64,000 nucleotides of DNA from Chionoecetes opilio (lineage: Eukaryota; Arthropoda; Malacostraca; Decapoda; Majidae), in assembly GCA_016584305.1 (NCBI GenBank), contig JACEEZ010013404.1, positions 131,501-195,500 of the forward strand. The letters run 5' to 3'. The notes under the pieces are model-generated. The model was given only the letters and a program-made list of their open reading frames with translations, had not been told where the DNA came from and did no database searches. Below are positions 53,747 through 64,000 of the stretch, piece after piece (the stretch's first letter is position 1; every line of letters begins with the position of its first letter). Both the position numbers and the translations under genes were made by a program.

Positions 53747-53960
53747 GTACTATATATAGTCTAAAATATCAATAATATAACTAACCATTGTTGTTGTGGT
53801 GGTGGAGAAAATTGCGGGCTAAGGCGACCCCAACCCTTGCTTAGCCTACGAACTTTGCTTCGAAAATGTCCAACTAGCGCTAACGCCAACTAGCGCCAAC
53901 TAGCAACTAAAGATGTTCTTAGTCCCTAAGAACATCTTAGCAGTGTTCGAAAATACGCCC

Positions 53961-54160
53961 CCTGAACGCTATTTCCATTGTAATTTAGATACCATTAGAC
54001 GATTTCTAGTGAATATAAGCAACAATTTATAGATATGACCTGTTTAGTATCCTTACCACTAACTAATTTGGTTTATTCAGTTAGTTTTCGTAATTGTATG
54101 GCTCCACAACAGACACATTTTTATAGCAAAGGAAAGATTTGATGGGCGTGAAGGGGTTAA
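53961..54160 (+). mobile_element. MITE-1 copy J, right part
   Basis: Starts CTGAACGCTATTTCCATTG (missing the first 19 bases, which are at 45281) and ends GGGCGTGAAGGGGTTAA. Confidence 0.85.
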
Positions 54161-54319
54161 TGGTGATAGAGGGTTGGTAGACAGACATCGCTAAACAAAC
54201 AAACGTTTAGTAAGGTGGGGAGGGAAGGGGTGGAGAGAGGGGAGTGGGTGGGGAGAGGAGGGAGTGTGTGTGTGTGTGATGGTCAGGATCACAGCCACTG
54301 GGAAGGCGAGGGCAGGACG

Positions 54320-55203
54320 GTGTGTCGGCAAAGACTGTATACTAAAGAAAGACGGGAAATATTCCTATCCATCATAACAAACAAGTGTAGCCAGAAAGAT
54401 GCCAGATAGCACCCGATTCTTGTGTCTAGAGTGCCATCTATTGAGTGGACGAAAAACTACCTCAGTGGTTCCAAATATTGCTAGCCTTTTATTTTCTATT
54501 ATTTCAGGGAAAATATTAGATATATTAAGTGAAATTGGTGTCATATATGTATGCACACAGTACAAAGTAGTGTAGTGTCGTGGTCAGGGAAGCGGTAGTA
54601 GCGGTAATATTTCGGTGGAGGAGCAGGAGCATACACGTCTTGCCACCACCACGGTAGCTCAAAGAGTGGAGTCAGTGGACGACTGGACGACGGACGTCCG
54701 AGTTGATTCAAAGATGTAAAATTGTAAACAACCACGCGAGATGATGATTGCACAGGAGGTACTACTGACTACTGATTTTGCAACGGCACCACCTGAAGTG
54801 TTTAATTACGGAATTTATGTAATTTCTGCCCACAATATAGTTCCTTGGTGTCTATTTTCACATATCTGAAAAAAATCCACTGATTTTGTTGTTCCTATTT
54901 GTTTTACGTATATTAAGAAATTCCAAATGACTGTTTTGGTTTCCTTTACATGGTGTTGTAACATCAACGACTTCATCCGTATGTGTTGATTTCCAGGCAA
55001 TGTAGTAAAACATGTTCCTTAATCTACTACATATCTGCATTGTACAATTCACACTTCGTGTCTTTAGAATAGTCATAGCTCAATTGACGCTAACGCCCTC
55101 ATCTAGTGGACGAAAGAACTAAAGAGTAACCAGTTAGCCTTTACTACACCTTATTTTGAAGCTTTCCAGTCTTTCTTTAGTATACCGTCTTTGGTGTCGG
55201 TGC
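54320..55203. repeat. Inverted repeat pair, about 36-bp ends
   Basis: GTCGGCAAAGACTGTATACT-AAAGAAAGACGGG (54324-54356) matches the reverse complement of CCAGTCTTTCTTTAGTATAC-CGTCTTTGGTGTCGG (55167-55200). Possibly the ends of an 880-bp element; the interior is unrecognised. Confidence 0.5.
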
Positions 55204-55930
55204 ACTGCTTGTCTGCTTCAAGGCTTCGGCCGCTTCGCTTCACTCAGACTCAAACCCTCAGTTCGCCTACATCCGTGAGAAGGGCAGGACGTGTGGCGGT
55301 GAGGCCGAGGGAGACTGTGTGTGTGTGTGTGCATGTGGTCGCTCCTGACTTTCTGCGTCGGTCAACCTGTTGCTCCCTCGCCCCTGCACTTCAGTATTCG
55401 GTCACTTTGGTGTCTTGTCCTGCCGGAGTCGCCGTGAGTAGCGAGCATGTCATCGCCCCGCGTCAAAACAAGGTAAATGGGCTAAACCATAGACCACTGT
55501 ATACCTGGCCCGGTATTTATAATAAGGCTATGAGATTCCCATAAGGTTCGCTATAACATAAAGTTGCCCATAAGATCCCCGCCATAGCTATGGGTCTAGC
55601 AGTTCCTGCTGACATAACTTCCCGCTAAACGTAGCATTTACATTACCCTAAAATGTCTCTTAGATCATGAAATAACGCTTGCAATCAGTAAAATATGAGC
55701 AATCAATCATGTGAGAGCCTTACGAACTGAAAATAAAGCAATTTTAAAGGATTTATTCATATATACGTGTAAATAACATCCCGTAGAAAAGTTTTACGCG
55801 GGAACGATGTAAACACTTGCCTCTCTCACCCCCTAAAAAAAAATGTTTATCTCCAAAAAATGGTAAAGGGGTGACTCAGGAAACCCAAACAGGTAACCAC
55901 ATAAAGAAGGGGGAAGGAGAAAAGCCGGGA
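55204..55930. other. No recognised feature
   Basis: A 117-codon frame at 55191-55544 has no domain that I recognise, and no promoter or splice context. Confidence 0.35.
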
Positions 55931-55934
55931 GGGA

Positions 55935-56025
55935 GTGATGACCAGGCAGATACGGCAGTATACTAAGTAGGTAGATTACTCCGTTCTGTAGCTATTTAAC
56001 TGCCGTATCTCTGCCTGATCATTCT
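55935..56025. repeat. Short inverted repeat
   Basis: GACCAGGCAGATACGGCAGT and ACTGCCGTATCTCTGCCTGATC are complementary with an indel, 45 bases apart. Confidence 0.6.
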
Positions 56026-56141
56026 TCCCCCTTGGCTATTGTTTCTTTCTCCTCCTTGACTACATGGTTTACTTGTGTTATCCTTCCGTCACCCTTCCGC
56101 CATTATATTTGGAAATATGATGTTATTTGGAAAATTTTTCT

Positions 56142-56746
56142 AGCGTTTGCCCATACTCTCCCCCTTAACCCAAAAAAGCTTGGGACCTGTGGGAATGCGG
56201 GGTTTTTAGGGGGGACTAAATAATGCGTCGAAAACACGTATTTTTAGAGTTGTGTAGGAGTCCAAATTACTATATCTAGGGTTATTTTCCTTAGATATGG
56301 GAAATTTACCTAACCTTTAAGCCCTGAGATTATGAGGCCCCCCTCGTAATCTAACCTAACGTAAACAAATTAAACCTAACCTCCTAGCGAGGGGCTCTGC
56401 CCGCGGTAATCTATCCTAACTTAGCGATAATCACCCGATAATCTAACCTAACCTAATGGGGCCCCTCGACACCCCCGGTAGCCTAATTTAATTTTTACCT
56501 TAATTCTTAGGGGGGGGGGGGGGGGTCGAGACTCCGGTCATTTTGTTTGTGAGGATCGTCAGGTCCACAGATTTCTTGACTGAAGAAATCCAATCAATTT
56601 TCCCTAGATCTAGGGAATTTTTACGCCACTACCTAACTCAATAACTATGTGGTTGCAACGCATATTTTGTACCCCAGCTAAATATCCCGCATTCCCCCAA
56701 GGTCCCCAAACTTGCTTTGGGGGAGAGGGGGAGTATGGGCAAACAC
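56142..56746. mobile_element. TIR element, 605 bp
   Basis: About 90-bp imperfect terminal inverted repeats: AGCGTTTGCCCATACTCTCC...GGGAATGCGGGGTTTTT at the left and, inverted at the right, AGTGTTTGCCCATACTCCCC...GGGGGAATGCGGGATATTT. The interior has scattered CTAACCTAACC and a G16 run at 56511-56525. Confidence 0.75.
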
Positions 56747-57724
56747 TACAACAATACCTGTTATTTATAGGGAGGAGAAAGACAAGTGTTTACGGCGTCT
56801 CACTCTTCTTCCCTCTTGTGACCTGCATCGCCTCTGCTTTTTCTTCCCTTGCCGGGACACTTTTCCAATGAGGATTTGGCTTTAGTTAGAAGGTTAAAAC
56901 GTTGAGTTAGGTTAGGTTAGTGCATCTAAAGGTGGGGTTAGGTTAGTTAATTTCAAAACGCTTAATTCTTACAAAAAACATTTGATATCTCCAAAAGTAA
57001 TGATTTGCGACAGAAATCATTGAGAAGTTTCTTAGAATCCATTAAGGTAACCAGAAAGCACACTCCCAATTGTGTAGGTAATTCTGGTCCTAGTGTAAAA
57101 ATTTACTTTGGTTCCAAATATTACATTTTTTTTTTTCCCGGGAAAAGTATATCTCCACTACGTGCTGAAGCTGAAATGATACCCCCTCCAGAAGGCAGAT
57201 TGACTGCGTAGTTAAAACAAATTTTTACCTTCATTTCTGCAAAAAACAAGAGCTAAATTTATTATAAACATATCAATACTAAATAGAAAATAATAATGCC
57301 TTCGAAAAATGTTGTGTCAAATAAACAGTGAAAACCCTTTATTCATCATTTTCATCTATTCGTAGAAGTGGAACTGTCGTCGAAAATTTCCGTCGGCGAG
57401 AATTCTCGGATGTTGTCTCGCCGATAATTTGGGTATACGAGAGTATTACCATGGACGGCCGTGGGCAAGCATTTTCCCTGTCCACTCCAGCTGCTCCATG
57501 GTCATCACTGCAGCAGCTGCACTGCTCAGTGCCTGCTGCATCTTGCCAATGGCGAGGAAACAATCATAATGTTATTATACTTTTCATTCCCGCTGTCAGT
57601 GTATGGTTCCTTTTTTATTTACTCTAGGAGGGATGCATTCACGAGAGTGACATACATAATTCCCTCATGGTTCAGCCGATACCTCTTGACAAGTTCTTCG
57701 TCACTCAAAAGTGACTCAATTAGA
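56747..57724. other. Mostly unassigned; possible relic of a SANT/NAIF1-like gene
   Basis: At 57461-57560 the minus strand reads MQQALSSAAAAVMTMEQLEW then TGKMLAHGRPW, a helical Gln/Ala-rich segment reminiscent of the C-terminus of NAIF1/Harbinger ORF2-like proteins. Too short to call a gene. The rest is AT-rich. Confidence 0.3.
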
Positions 57725-58601
57725 GAGAACTGAAACTCGAGAAATGCCAGTGGTCGCTGGCAGTTTTAACTCAAAGGTTGGTCTACTGTGTTTTGGCTCC
57801 GCGACTAATATTTTTCATAAAATTAAATTTTGCGATAAACATTGATGCCCGCATCTGAATACCAAAAAATATAGTTTTTTCTGTTGTTCTACTAAATTTT
57901 ATGGATGACATTCATTACGATGGAACGTTCTATAATAGCAATTTTATGCAAATTAAATCGCCTCGAGTAGCAAAACTTAATATATTTTTTACATGTATAT
58001 TGTGGCATGTAAAATTTGGGTGATGTTCACACTGTTTTCTAAGACAGTACTGCTGCGTCTGGCAAACGCTTGTCAAAATACAATAAGCAATGCCTTGGAA
58101 AAACGAAGAATAAAGAATGCCGAAATCGGCTTGTTGCTGCGACAATGTAGGTTATAATTGTGGAGGCGACACGCCGCGGCGGGGAGTGGTGGGCGGGGAG
58201 ATTGTGGCGGGGCGATTGAATCAAAACATTGCTACTTCACGCGTCGACTCATTGCACTTCCAGGCTTTCTATCTGATTGATACACAATAATAACAGGAAA
58301 ATATGACTGCCTAGGTATAGATCACTTCTAAACATACGTTATTGACTATATAATATCATAGAGTAACATTTACCTCGCCTCCTCAACTATAACCTACTTG
58401 GTTATTTGGTTAAATGCATGTTTTACAGACTCAGGCTTCTATACAATATACATATAGAAGAAAATCGTTCTTAAAATTATACTTTTGTGTTTTAAGTGCA
58501 GTGGAATAAGCCCATATTTTTCTTTCAAGTTGACCAACTTTTCACCAAATTGTGAGTTAAAACTGCCAGCGACCACTGGCATTTCGGAGTTGCAGTTCTC
58601 T
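57725..58601. mobile_element. TIR element, 877 bp
   Basis: Terminal inverted repeats of about 50 bp: AGAGAACTGAAACTCGAGAA-ATGCCAGTGGTCGCTGGCAG-TTTTAACTCA, mirrored at 58550-58601 with small changes. The flanks CAATTAG and TAATTAG suggest a 7-8 bp target duplication with one or two changes. The interior is AT-rich and non-coding. Confidence 0.85.
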
Positions 58602-58609
58602 CTAATTAG

Positions 58610-59159
58610 CCGAGAACGTCTCTTCTGGCACGAAAATGCTTAGGTTGGCGCTGGCGGAAGAGTTGTTTTGCTGCCATGTTGACGGCTTATGTCAACATAA
58701 GGATCCTTATGGGACCTCCGGACATCCCATAGCGCATTAACAACAACTTGAAAGCTTTTTCCTCTATGGTGATGAGATTGTAATGATGACGTTTGTTACA
58801 GATTCAGAGTGGCAATAAGCATTTTCTTTTTTTTACTTTATTTTCTGCCCTAGGCCAGTCCCTTTTGAAGTAAGAGAAAAAAACTACGCCTACAGGCTGC
58901 GTGCCTCCTTCACCCGCCACTCCCCAAGCTCCGCCTCCTTCAAGGCGACCGCCCCCTCCCGCCAAACCCTACACTTGGCAAGGTGAGCCATCAGCCTCCA
59001 GGCAACGCTCCACGTTCTCTCCTGAGGTAGTTCCCTCCACCCTGACACCCCAGAAAAAGTTTAAATACTAAGTAACAACAATCATTGGCATGCTTTCATT
59101 ATGACAAGCCTGCATAGGTGTGTAATACAGCCACTGCACTCACTCGCCTTTCGTGTTCG
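58610..59159. other. No recognised feature
   Basis: Unassigned; includes a CCTCC-rich stretch at 58900-59040. Confidence 0.4.
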
Positions 59160-59167
59160 TTATAGAT

Positions 59168-59470
59168 CAGTGGTTCTCAACTCGTTTCAAGCCATGGACC
59201 ACTCCCCCAATTGAAAAAAAAATCATGGACCATCTCCTTTTTGACTTTTAGAGATATGATGAAAAAGGGTAGATTTTAAAGGTAGGTAAAGGGTTGGTTA
59301 TAAATATGTATCCTGTAAATATAAAGTAAACGGAATTTTTAGAAATAGGAAAAATAATATGAGGCGGCTAACATTTTGATTTCATATATACTTCAGTTCA
59401 TTTCCAAATATCGTGAACGTTTTGTGGACCACTAAAAAAGTTATCATGGACCACCAGTTAAGAACCACTG
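59168..59470. mobile_element. hAT MITE, 303 bp, exact 8-bp TSD
   Basis: Ends CAGTGGTTCTCAACTCGTTT and AGTTAAGAACCACTG; the CAGTGGTTCTCAA terminus is characteristic of Charlie-type hAT elements. TTATAGAT is duplicated at 59160-59167 and 59471-59478. The subterminal CATGGACCAC motif recurs in both orientations. Non-coding. Confidence 0.92.
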
Positions 59471-59479
59471 TTATAGATT

Positions 59480-60515
59480 GAAAAGATTACCACAGTATTG
59501 GTGTTGCTCTGCCTGACATTGGATTTGTTTAAGCTTGACAACCTACCTCTACCCATGACCGCAGCTGTTGACTCCCGCCAGCATGCACACCAAAGCAATT
59601 GTCATTGTCATTGAATGTCTCCACGCTTTGCTTTTAGTGATACCCGTTAAGATGTAAAGAAGTTTTTCCACACTGCACCCTGCATGCAGCGTCCACCAGC
59701 GTGTCCAGCAACAGTCAGCTCGACGACAACTCATCAAGATGTGCATTGAGTCTGGTTAGTTCCCGAATTAGCCACAAGAAACATACGTGAGAAGTTATAT
59801 ATGCTTTAACCATACCACATACCTCGAGGTGTACATTATATTAGGCGCTTGCTTGTTGTTCTACAATACAGCTCCCCTCTTCGCTCTGCATGCTGCAAGA
59901 TGCATGGGCTGTGGTTCTCCGTGCCATTAACTGCAGCCAACTCGTGGTCTCCCTGAGGACGGGCAGCCTTCCTCCCTCATCTACCACCCACTGCAATGCG
60001 TCCTCCTGGCCCGTCACCTTGGAGGTTTCCGTCTACACTCTACACCAACAATCACCACAAGGACGATGTGCGTCTGACTACACTAGTGGAGGAGACTCAC
60101 CTCGACCCCCTACAGGAGGACGACCAGGACCGCCTGTGAGTGCCAGGCGGTGGAGGGCGACGCTCGGCCACCCTGCATCTGTGACTCTAGGCAACTCTGC
60201 GTGTTCAGTGGAAGACATCATGTACAACACCGACCTTTAGTCTCTTTCAAAGGTTGATCTGATTCATTTTTAACTTAACGAAGCATCTTGTCAAGATATG
60301 AGAGATGCTCTTCGAAGTTTAGGGTAGATAACTCAGCATTTTGCTTTCGATCGCAGATAAGTTTTATAAACACTGAGCAGACACAACGGACTTCTAGTGA
60401 GAGAAAATGACAGCTACATACTGAGTATTTATGCAAGTACCGAGGGACAATGATTAACGGTATGATTCATGGGTTAACGTGATGTCCAGCAGAGTGGAAG
60501 GTGAAAAGCCTACGC
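59480..60515. other. No recognised feature
   Basis: A 116-codon frame at 59890-60240 lacks any domain or splice support. Nothing else seen. Confidence 0.35.
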
Positions 60516-60518
60516 GGG

Positions 60519-60725
60519 CTTACACACACATACACACAGTACACACACAGTCACACACACACACATACACACAGTACACACACAGTCACACACACACACA
60601 GTACACACACACGCATACACACAGTACACACACACATACACACAGTACACCACACACACATACACAGTACACACACAGTCACACACACACAGTACACACA
60701 CACATACACACAGTACACACACAGT
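60519..60725. repeat. ACACAC / CACAGTCACA compound satellite
   Basis: About 200 bases of ACACACAGTACACACACAGT and CACACACATACACACAGT units, open in all frames as a repeat artefact. Confidence 0.95.
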
Positions 60726-60911
60726 CATGACGGGTGGAAAATATCAGGTTATGATGAGGAACTTAGTTGGGAGGCATTTCCTTGAATGAAGGAGTGAGAC
60801 ATGAAGCTTGGGTGGGAAGTGCCTAGGAAGAAAACTGGCGGCAGGGTGACATTGGCCTGACAGAGACGGATCAGCCGTGTCCTAGAAATAACGGAGCGGC
60901 CGCTGCCCTTC

Positions 60912-61123
60912 TTAACGCCTTCGCACCCAGGTCTTTCCTTGGCTATAAATAATGTGTATGTTGTCGAGCCAAAAAATAACGAAAAGTACTGAATACACCA
61001 AATTTGTTAGTGGACAAGATACTAAACAGGTCATATCTATAAAATATTGCTTATATTCACTAAAAATCGTCTAATGGTACCCAAATTACAATGGAAATTA
61101 CGTTCAGGGCCTCAAGGGGTTAA
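60912..61123 (-). mobile_element. MITE-1 copy K
   Basis: TTAACGCCTTCGCACCCAGG to GTTCAGGGCCTCAAGGGGTTAA. Confidence 0.85.
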
Positions 61124-61326
61124 AGATGTGGAGTACCTGGAGATAAATGTGAGAAGTCTAATAGCTCCTCACTCCTCTTATGGAAAGTTATCGTTGTTTG
61201 GCGAAATAAGCGTGATACTCGAAAGTGATACAAAGCGAAACTAGATAACAGTGAGATCAGTCAAGTACAATAACCACAGGTGGCTTTTAAAACAGTGTCA
61301 GTGAAGCAACAATGATGCATCCTTTA

Positions 61327-62381
61327 AGCCCCCGTCACACATTCCATAATCGAACCACGATAGCGCCACCAATTTGATTATTGACGCTATCGTTTAATTT
61401 GACCACGATAAACGCAGACCACGATAGCCTCACAACAATGTCACGCTGCCTGTACGTATGTGTCATGATGGTCGTAAGATGGTCACGATGGAGTCATGAC
61501 AGCTGTAAGACTACATCACGAATGGAAAATCAACGGTCATTTTGTCGTCACGATAGAGCTACGATAACCACGACAGTGCCATGACGGTGCCATGAACGTA
61601 CCACGATAGCGTCAAGAGCCTCACACGTGGGTGGATGTTGCCATGGTAATGAAGAAGGAAGATAAAGATGGGAGAAACCCGGGTTGGGTACGTGTTGGTG
61701 ATAGAGAAGGGGGGAAACGGGGGAGGGGATTGTAATAAAGAAGGGGGTGTTGGTGGGGAAATGGGGGGGAGGAGGGTTGGGGATAGAGAAGGCGTTGTGG
61801 TGTTGATGGGGATATGTGTGGTTACAAGGGGGTGGGTGGCATCTTCACGTGTTTAGGAAGTAGGGGGTAGGAAATAGGGGGAGGGTGGTGTCACCGCGTG
61901 ATGGGAGTAGGGGGGTAGGGAGACGAGGGGGGGTGTCACCGCGTGGTGAGGGAGTGGGGGTAGAGAGACGAGAGGGGGTGTCACCATGAGGTGAGGGAGG
62001 AGGGGGTAGGTAGTAGAGGGAGGGTGGAGGTGAATGAGAAAGGGGGGGGAAGGCGGAAGGGGGTGCATAAAATGGGGGGAAGGTAGGGATGACAGCGCGC
62101 GTAACGGTTTCTTATCGTCACGATAGACATAAAACGATCACGGTAGTGTCACGAAGCTGCTACATAGATAACGATAGCGTCACGATAGACTTACGATTGC
62201 GCTGCGTTGGGTACAAACATCGGGGAGCTTCCCGATTTTTTAGTGCACGCACTAACTTTTCGTGGCCTCGGCCGAGCGCGTCACGAGCGTCACGATGGAC
62301 CCATAACCAGGACCATGACGGCGCTGCGCATTGCATTGTTGGCGCGTTCGTGGTTCGATTATGGAATGTGTGACGGGGGCT
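61327..62381. mobile_element. PIF/Harbinger-type MITE, 1055 bp
   Basis: Termini AGCCCCCGTCACACATTCCA-TAATCGAACCACGA and the exact mirror at the right (about 34 bp). TTA is duplicated at 61324-61326 and 62382-62384. The interior has many CACGATAGCGTCACGAT-like repeats on both sides and a G-rich centre (61660-62080) with GGTGTCACCGCGTGRTGRGG repeats. Confidence 0.9.
61660..62080. repeat. G-rich minisatellite inside the 1055-bp MITE
   Basis: Runs of GGGGGAGGG and GTGTCACCGCGTG repeated three or four times at about 55-60 bases; many closely spaced G-runs could form quadruplexes. Confidence 0.75.
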
Positions 62382-62384
62382 TTA

Positions 62385-63308
62385 CGAGCGGCGTTCAGCC
62401 TCGTTGGCCATCATGAAGTAACTCGTCTTAGGGTAGTGTGCCCCCTCCCCTCCCTTCCCCCACCTTCACCAAGCCCTTTGTCAAGTGTCCTCTTCAAGGG
62501 GATTGTTGTGTCCGGCGCATGGTCGTATCTAGCGTGGCTTTTGGCAAAAATTATCGTTATTGTTTTATCTTTCTTGGCATCACTTCCATTGCACATCATT
62601 ATGCTCAATTACTGTTTAAGTACTGATACACCTCGTAGCGGCCAACACCGGGGCATCTTCGGCTCCGCGCGGTTGCCTGTACGAGGAAGAGGGTTGGAGT
62701 AGGAGTAGGAGGAGGCTTGGGCAAGATTAATAGACATACTATCTATTATTACATACTGACTTTCTCCTTCTCGTATCCATACCCTGTTGTCCCTGAGCCC
62801 CTGGGAACGCCGTCACAAGGGCCACCAGGAAGCAGATTAAGCCCTTTTGGAATCTCAGGTACTTCAATTATTGTCCTACATTACTCTCTGCACCGGAATT
62901 TATTTCATTGTTGTTCAAGTGCATGTGTTCATTCAAGTGTTCTCTCGTGGCAGGAGCTGTAATGATAAGGATGATAACTATGATATAATGGATGTGTTGG
63001 AAGTGTTTGCACCTTTTCTGGCCATGTATTGCCAAGGCAGAGTGACTGTTATCGATCATCGTATTTCCTGTTATTCAAAAATTCTTATGGACTCACTTTG
63101 TACAGTTGGACTTGACATTTATTGAATTGCTTGCGTATTATTCTAGTCATCGCGGATAATATATATACTACTTGGACCTCGACGCACTGTTTTCTTCCCA
63201 AACCACCACCACCGCTCTCCTAGGCAGCCACGTCTCCTCCTCGTCACCTTCACAGCACTTGTGTCGCATAACGAAACATCGTGAGAGAAAATGGGAGGAA
63301 ACTGACAC
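62385..63308. other. No recognised feature
   Basis: A 92-codon frame at 62850-63125 shows no domain. Nothing else identified. Confidence 0.35.
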
Positions 63309-63311
63309 TAA

Positions 63312-63494
63312 AGGCTGATTCACACTGGCGTTTTTTTCGGCATTTTTATCTGACGAGAAGGGGTCTGGGTCTGGGGCTGGTGTCATGATCGCAATAGGTT
63401 TTCAACAAAAATCACACACCGATCGCTCGGTCTTTCAAGAGACCGACTTCTCGTCAGATAAAAATGCCGAAAAAACGCCAGTGTGAATCAGCCT
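63312..63494. mobile_element. PIF/Harbinger-type MITE, 183 bp
   Basis: Termini AGGCTGATTCACACTGGCGT-TTTTTTCGGCATTTTTATCT-GACGAGAAG, mirrored at the right end, with TAA at 63309-63311 and 63495-63497. Short loop with a second small palindrome GTCTTTCAAGAGAC. Confidence 0.92.
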
Positions 63495-63748
63495 TAAGAA
63501 ACCACAGAATGTTCCCAACTTCCAACCTCAAGGTCTCGTGTTTCCAGAGTAGTAGTAAGAGTAGTAGTTAAAGAGTAGAGTAAATGTAAAAGAAGAGTAG
63601 ATAAAGAGTAAGACAAGTAGGTAGTGCAAACAATATCTTCCGATAAATCTTTCAATAAACTACTTAAAAAAATATCACAGAAATTACTTTATTATTTTTC
63701 ATTCAACAATACCCTTTTTTTCCCATAGCCAATCTTACTCTTCCCTTT

Positions 63749-63750
<2 letters not shown>

Positions 63751-63827
<77 letters not shown>

Positions 63828-63828
63828 T

Positions 63829-63913
<85 letters not shown>
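63751..63913. repeat. (CT)n microsatellite
   Basis: CT units over 160 bases with TTCTCTTT interruptions near 63821 and 63845. Confidence 0.95.
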
Positions 63914-63915
<2 letters not shown>

Positions 63916-64000
63916 CTCATCAAAACTACTACAATTTTGGCGGGTAATATTTTCGCGTTACCTCCCTCAATCATAAAACTATCACAAATACATGCTGGCT

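Larger units (their letters stand above)
52686..53875. repeat. Large inverted duplication around a Helitron, about 385-bp arms
   Basis: TGGACATTTTCGAAGCAAAG (52688 on) through the Helitron 3' half to about 53070 is mirrored from about 53490 to 53875. The arms contain 125 bases of non-Helitron flank (including GACTATATATAGTACTAG) plus the Helitron 3' half. The spacer is the 5' half of the right-hand Helitron. Confidence 0.85.
45300..53960. mobile_element. 8.66 kb transposon-like block inserted in MITE-1 copy J
   Basis: The left end is GGGGGGCATTTTCGAAGGGG; the right end, reverse-complemented, is GGGGCGTATTTTCGAACACT. CTG (or CCTG) is repeated at both junctions, and the MITE-1 sequence is contiguous across the gap in the same orientation. 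The motif CATTTTCGAA recurs near both ends (45306, 45385, 52692, and inverted at about 53855 and 53946), and both subterminal regions have TTCTTAG/CTAAGAA motifs. The block holds two MITEs, a LINE fragment, a hAT-like pseudogene, a palindrome and Helitrons. I see no transposase that clearly belongs to it. Confidence 0.65.

Noticed and set aside
56347..56960. TTAGG/CCTAA motifs as possible interstitial telomere sequence
   Set aside because: Only two consecutive units occur at any place (also at 52028 and 29330), far short of a telomeric array.
59890..60240. 116-codon Ser/Pro-rich frame
   Set aside because: Low-information composition and no supporting signals; likely chance.
62850..63125. 92-codon hydrophobic frame
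   Set aside because: Starts with a plausible hydrophobic stretch, but no family match or gene context.
63747..63974. Arg/Glu repeat frame across the (CT)n array
   Set aside because: An artefact of the microsatellite; the same holds for frames over 20975-21306, 52494-52787 and 60479-60785.

Overview
The window reads as non-coding-rich nuclear DNA of a crustacean, most likely a decapod. The LINE reverse-transcriptase families here (a CR1-like element whose 3' end recurs throughout, a jockey-like element, and a third LINE called LINE-X below) are ones I associate with decapod genomes; that is recollection, not a search. There are long (GA)n, (CT)n, (CA)n, (TA)n and (ATT)n arrays, GT-AG introns, TATA-type promoters and no bacterial-style gene packing.

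Layout. 1-7120: a 3.57 kb mosaic of LINE, SINE and MITE fragments present twice in tandem. 7200-12660: a (TA)n array, a LINE tail, a 495 bp MITE, SINE-B, hAT-type MITEs and a hAT deletion derivative. 12662-14917: a 2.26 kb PIF/Harbinger transposon with a nuclease ORF, sitting inside a MITE-1 copy. 15368-19500: a minisatellite, foldbacks, a frameshifted FLYWCH-MULE transposase and a neighbouring PHD-OTU protein. 19800-27000: foldbacks, microsatellites, a tRNA-Val-like SINE, a truncated CR1-like LINE and an 848 bp MITE. 27080-35045 (minus strand): the only gene that looks like a normal host gene, a secreted fibrinogen-related protein of 296 aa built from six coding exons with matching phases, plus a probable leader exon and TATA box. 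Its introns are loaded with transposons, including a LINE-X copy split by a DNA element that carries a Helitron. 35570-43420: more repeats and a four-level nest (LINE-X > jockey-like LINE > SINE-B > element with a PIN/FEN-like protein). 43669-54160: MITEs, SINE-A, an 8.66 kb block that splits a MITE-1 copy, and inside that block a hAT-like pseudogene, a 113-bp-arm palindrome of a Myb/SANT-like ORF, and an inverted Helitron arrangement. 54160-64000: mostly unrecognised sequence with terminal-inverted-repeat elements and microsatellites.

Apart from the fibrinogen-related gene, and possibly the PHD-OTU ORF, every coding piece I can support belongs to a mobile element and most are broken. The most informative content is the insertion history: several elements can be bounded to the base by target-site duplications (TSDs), and in places the same window holds the unoccupied target sequence for comparison.
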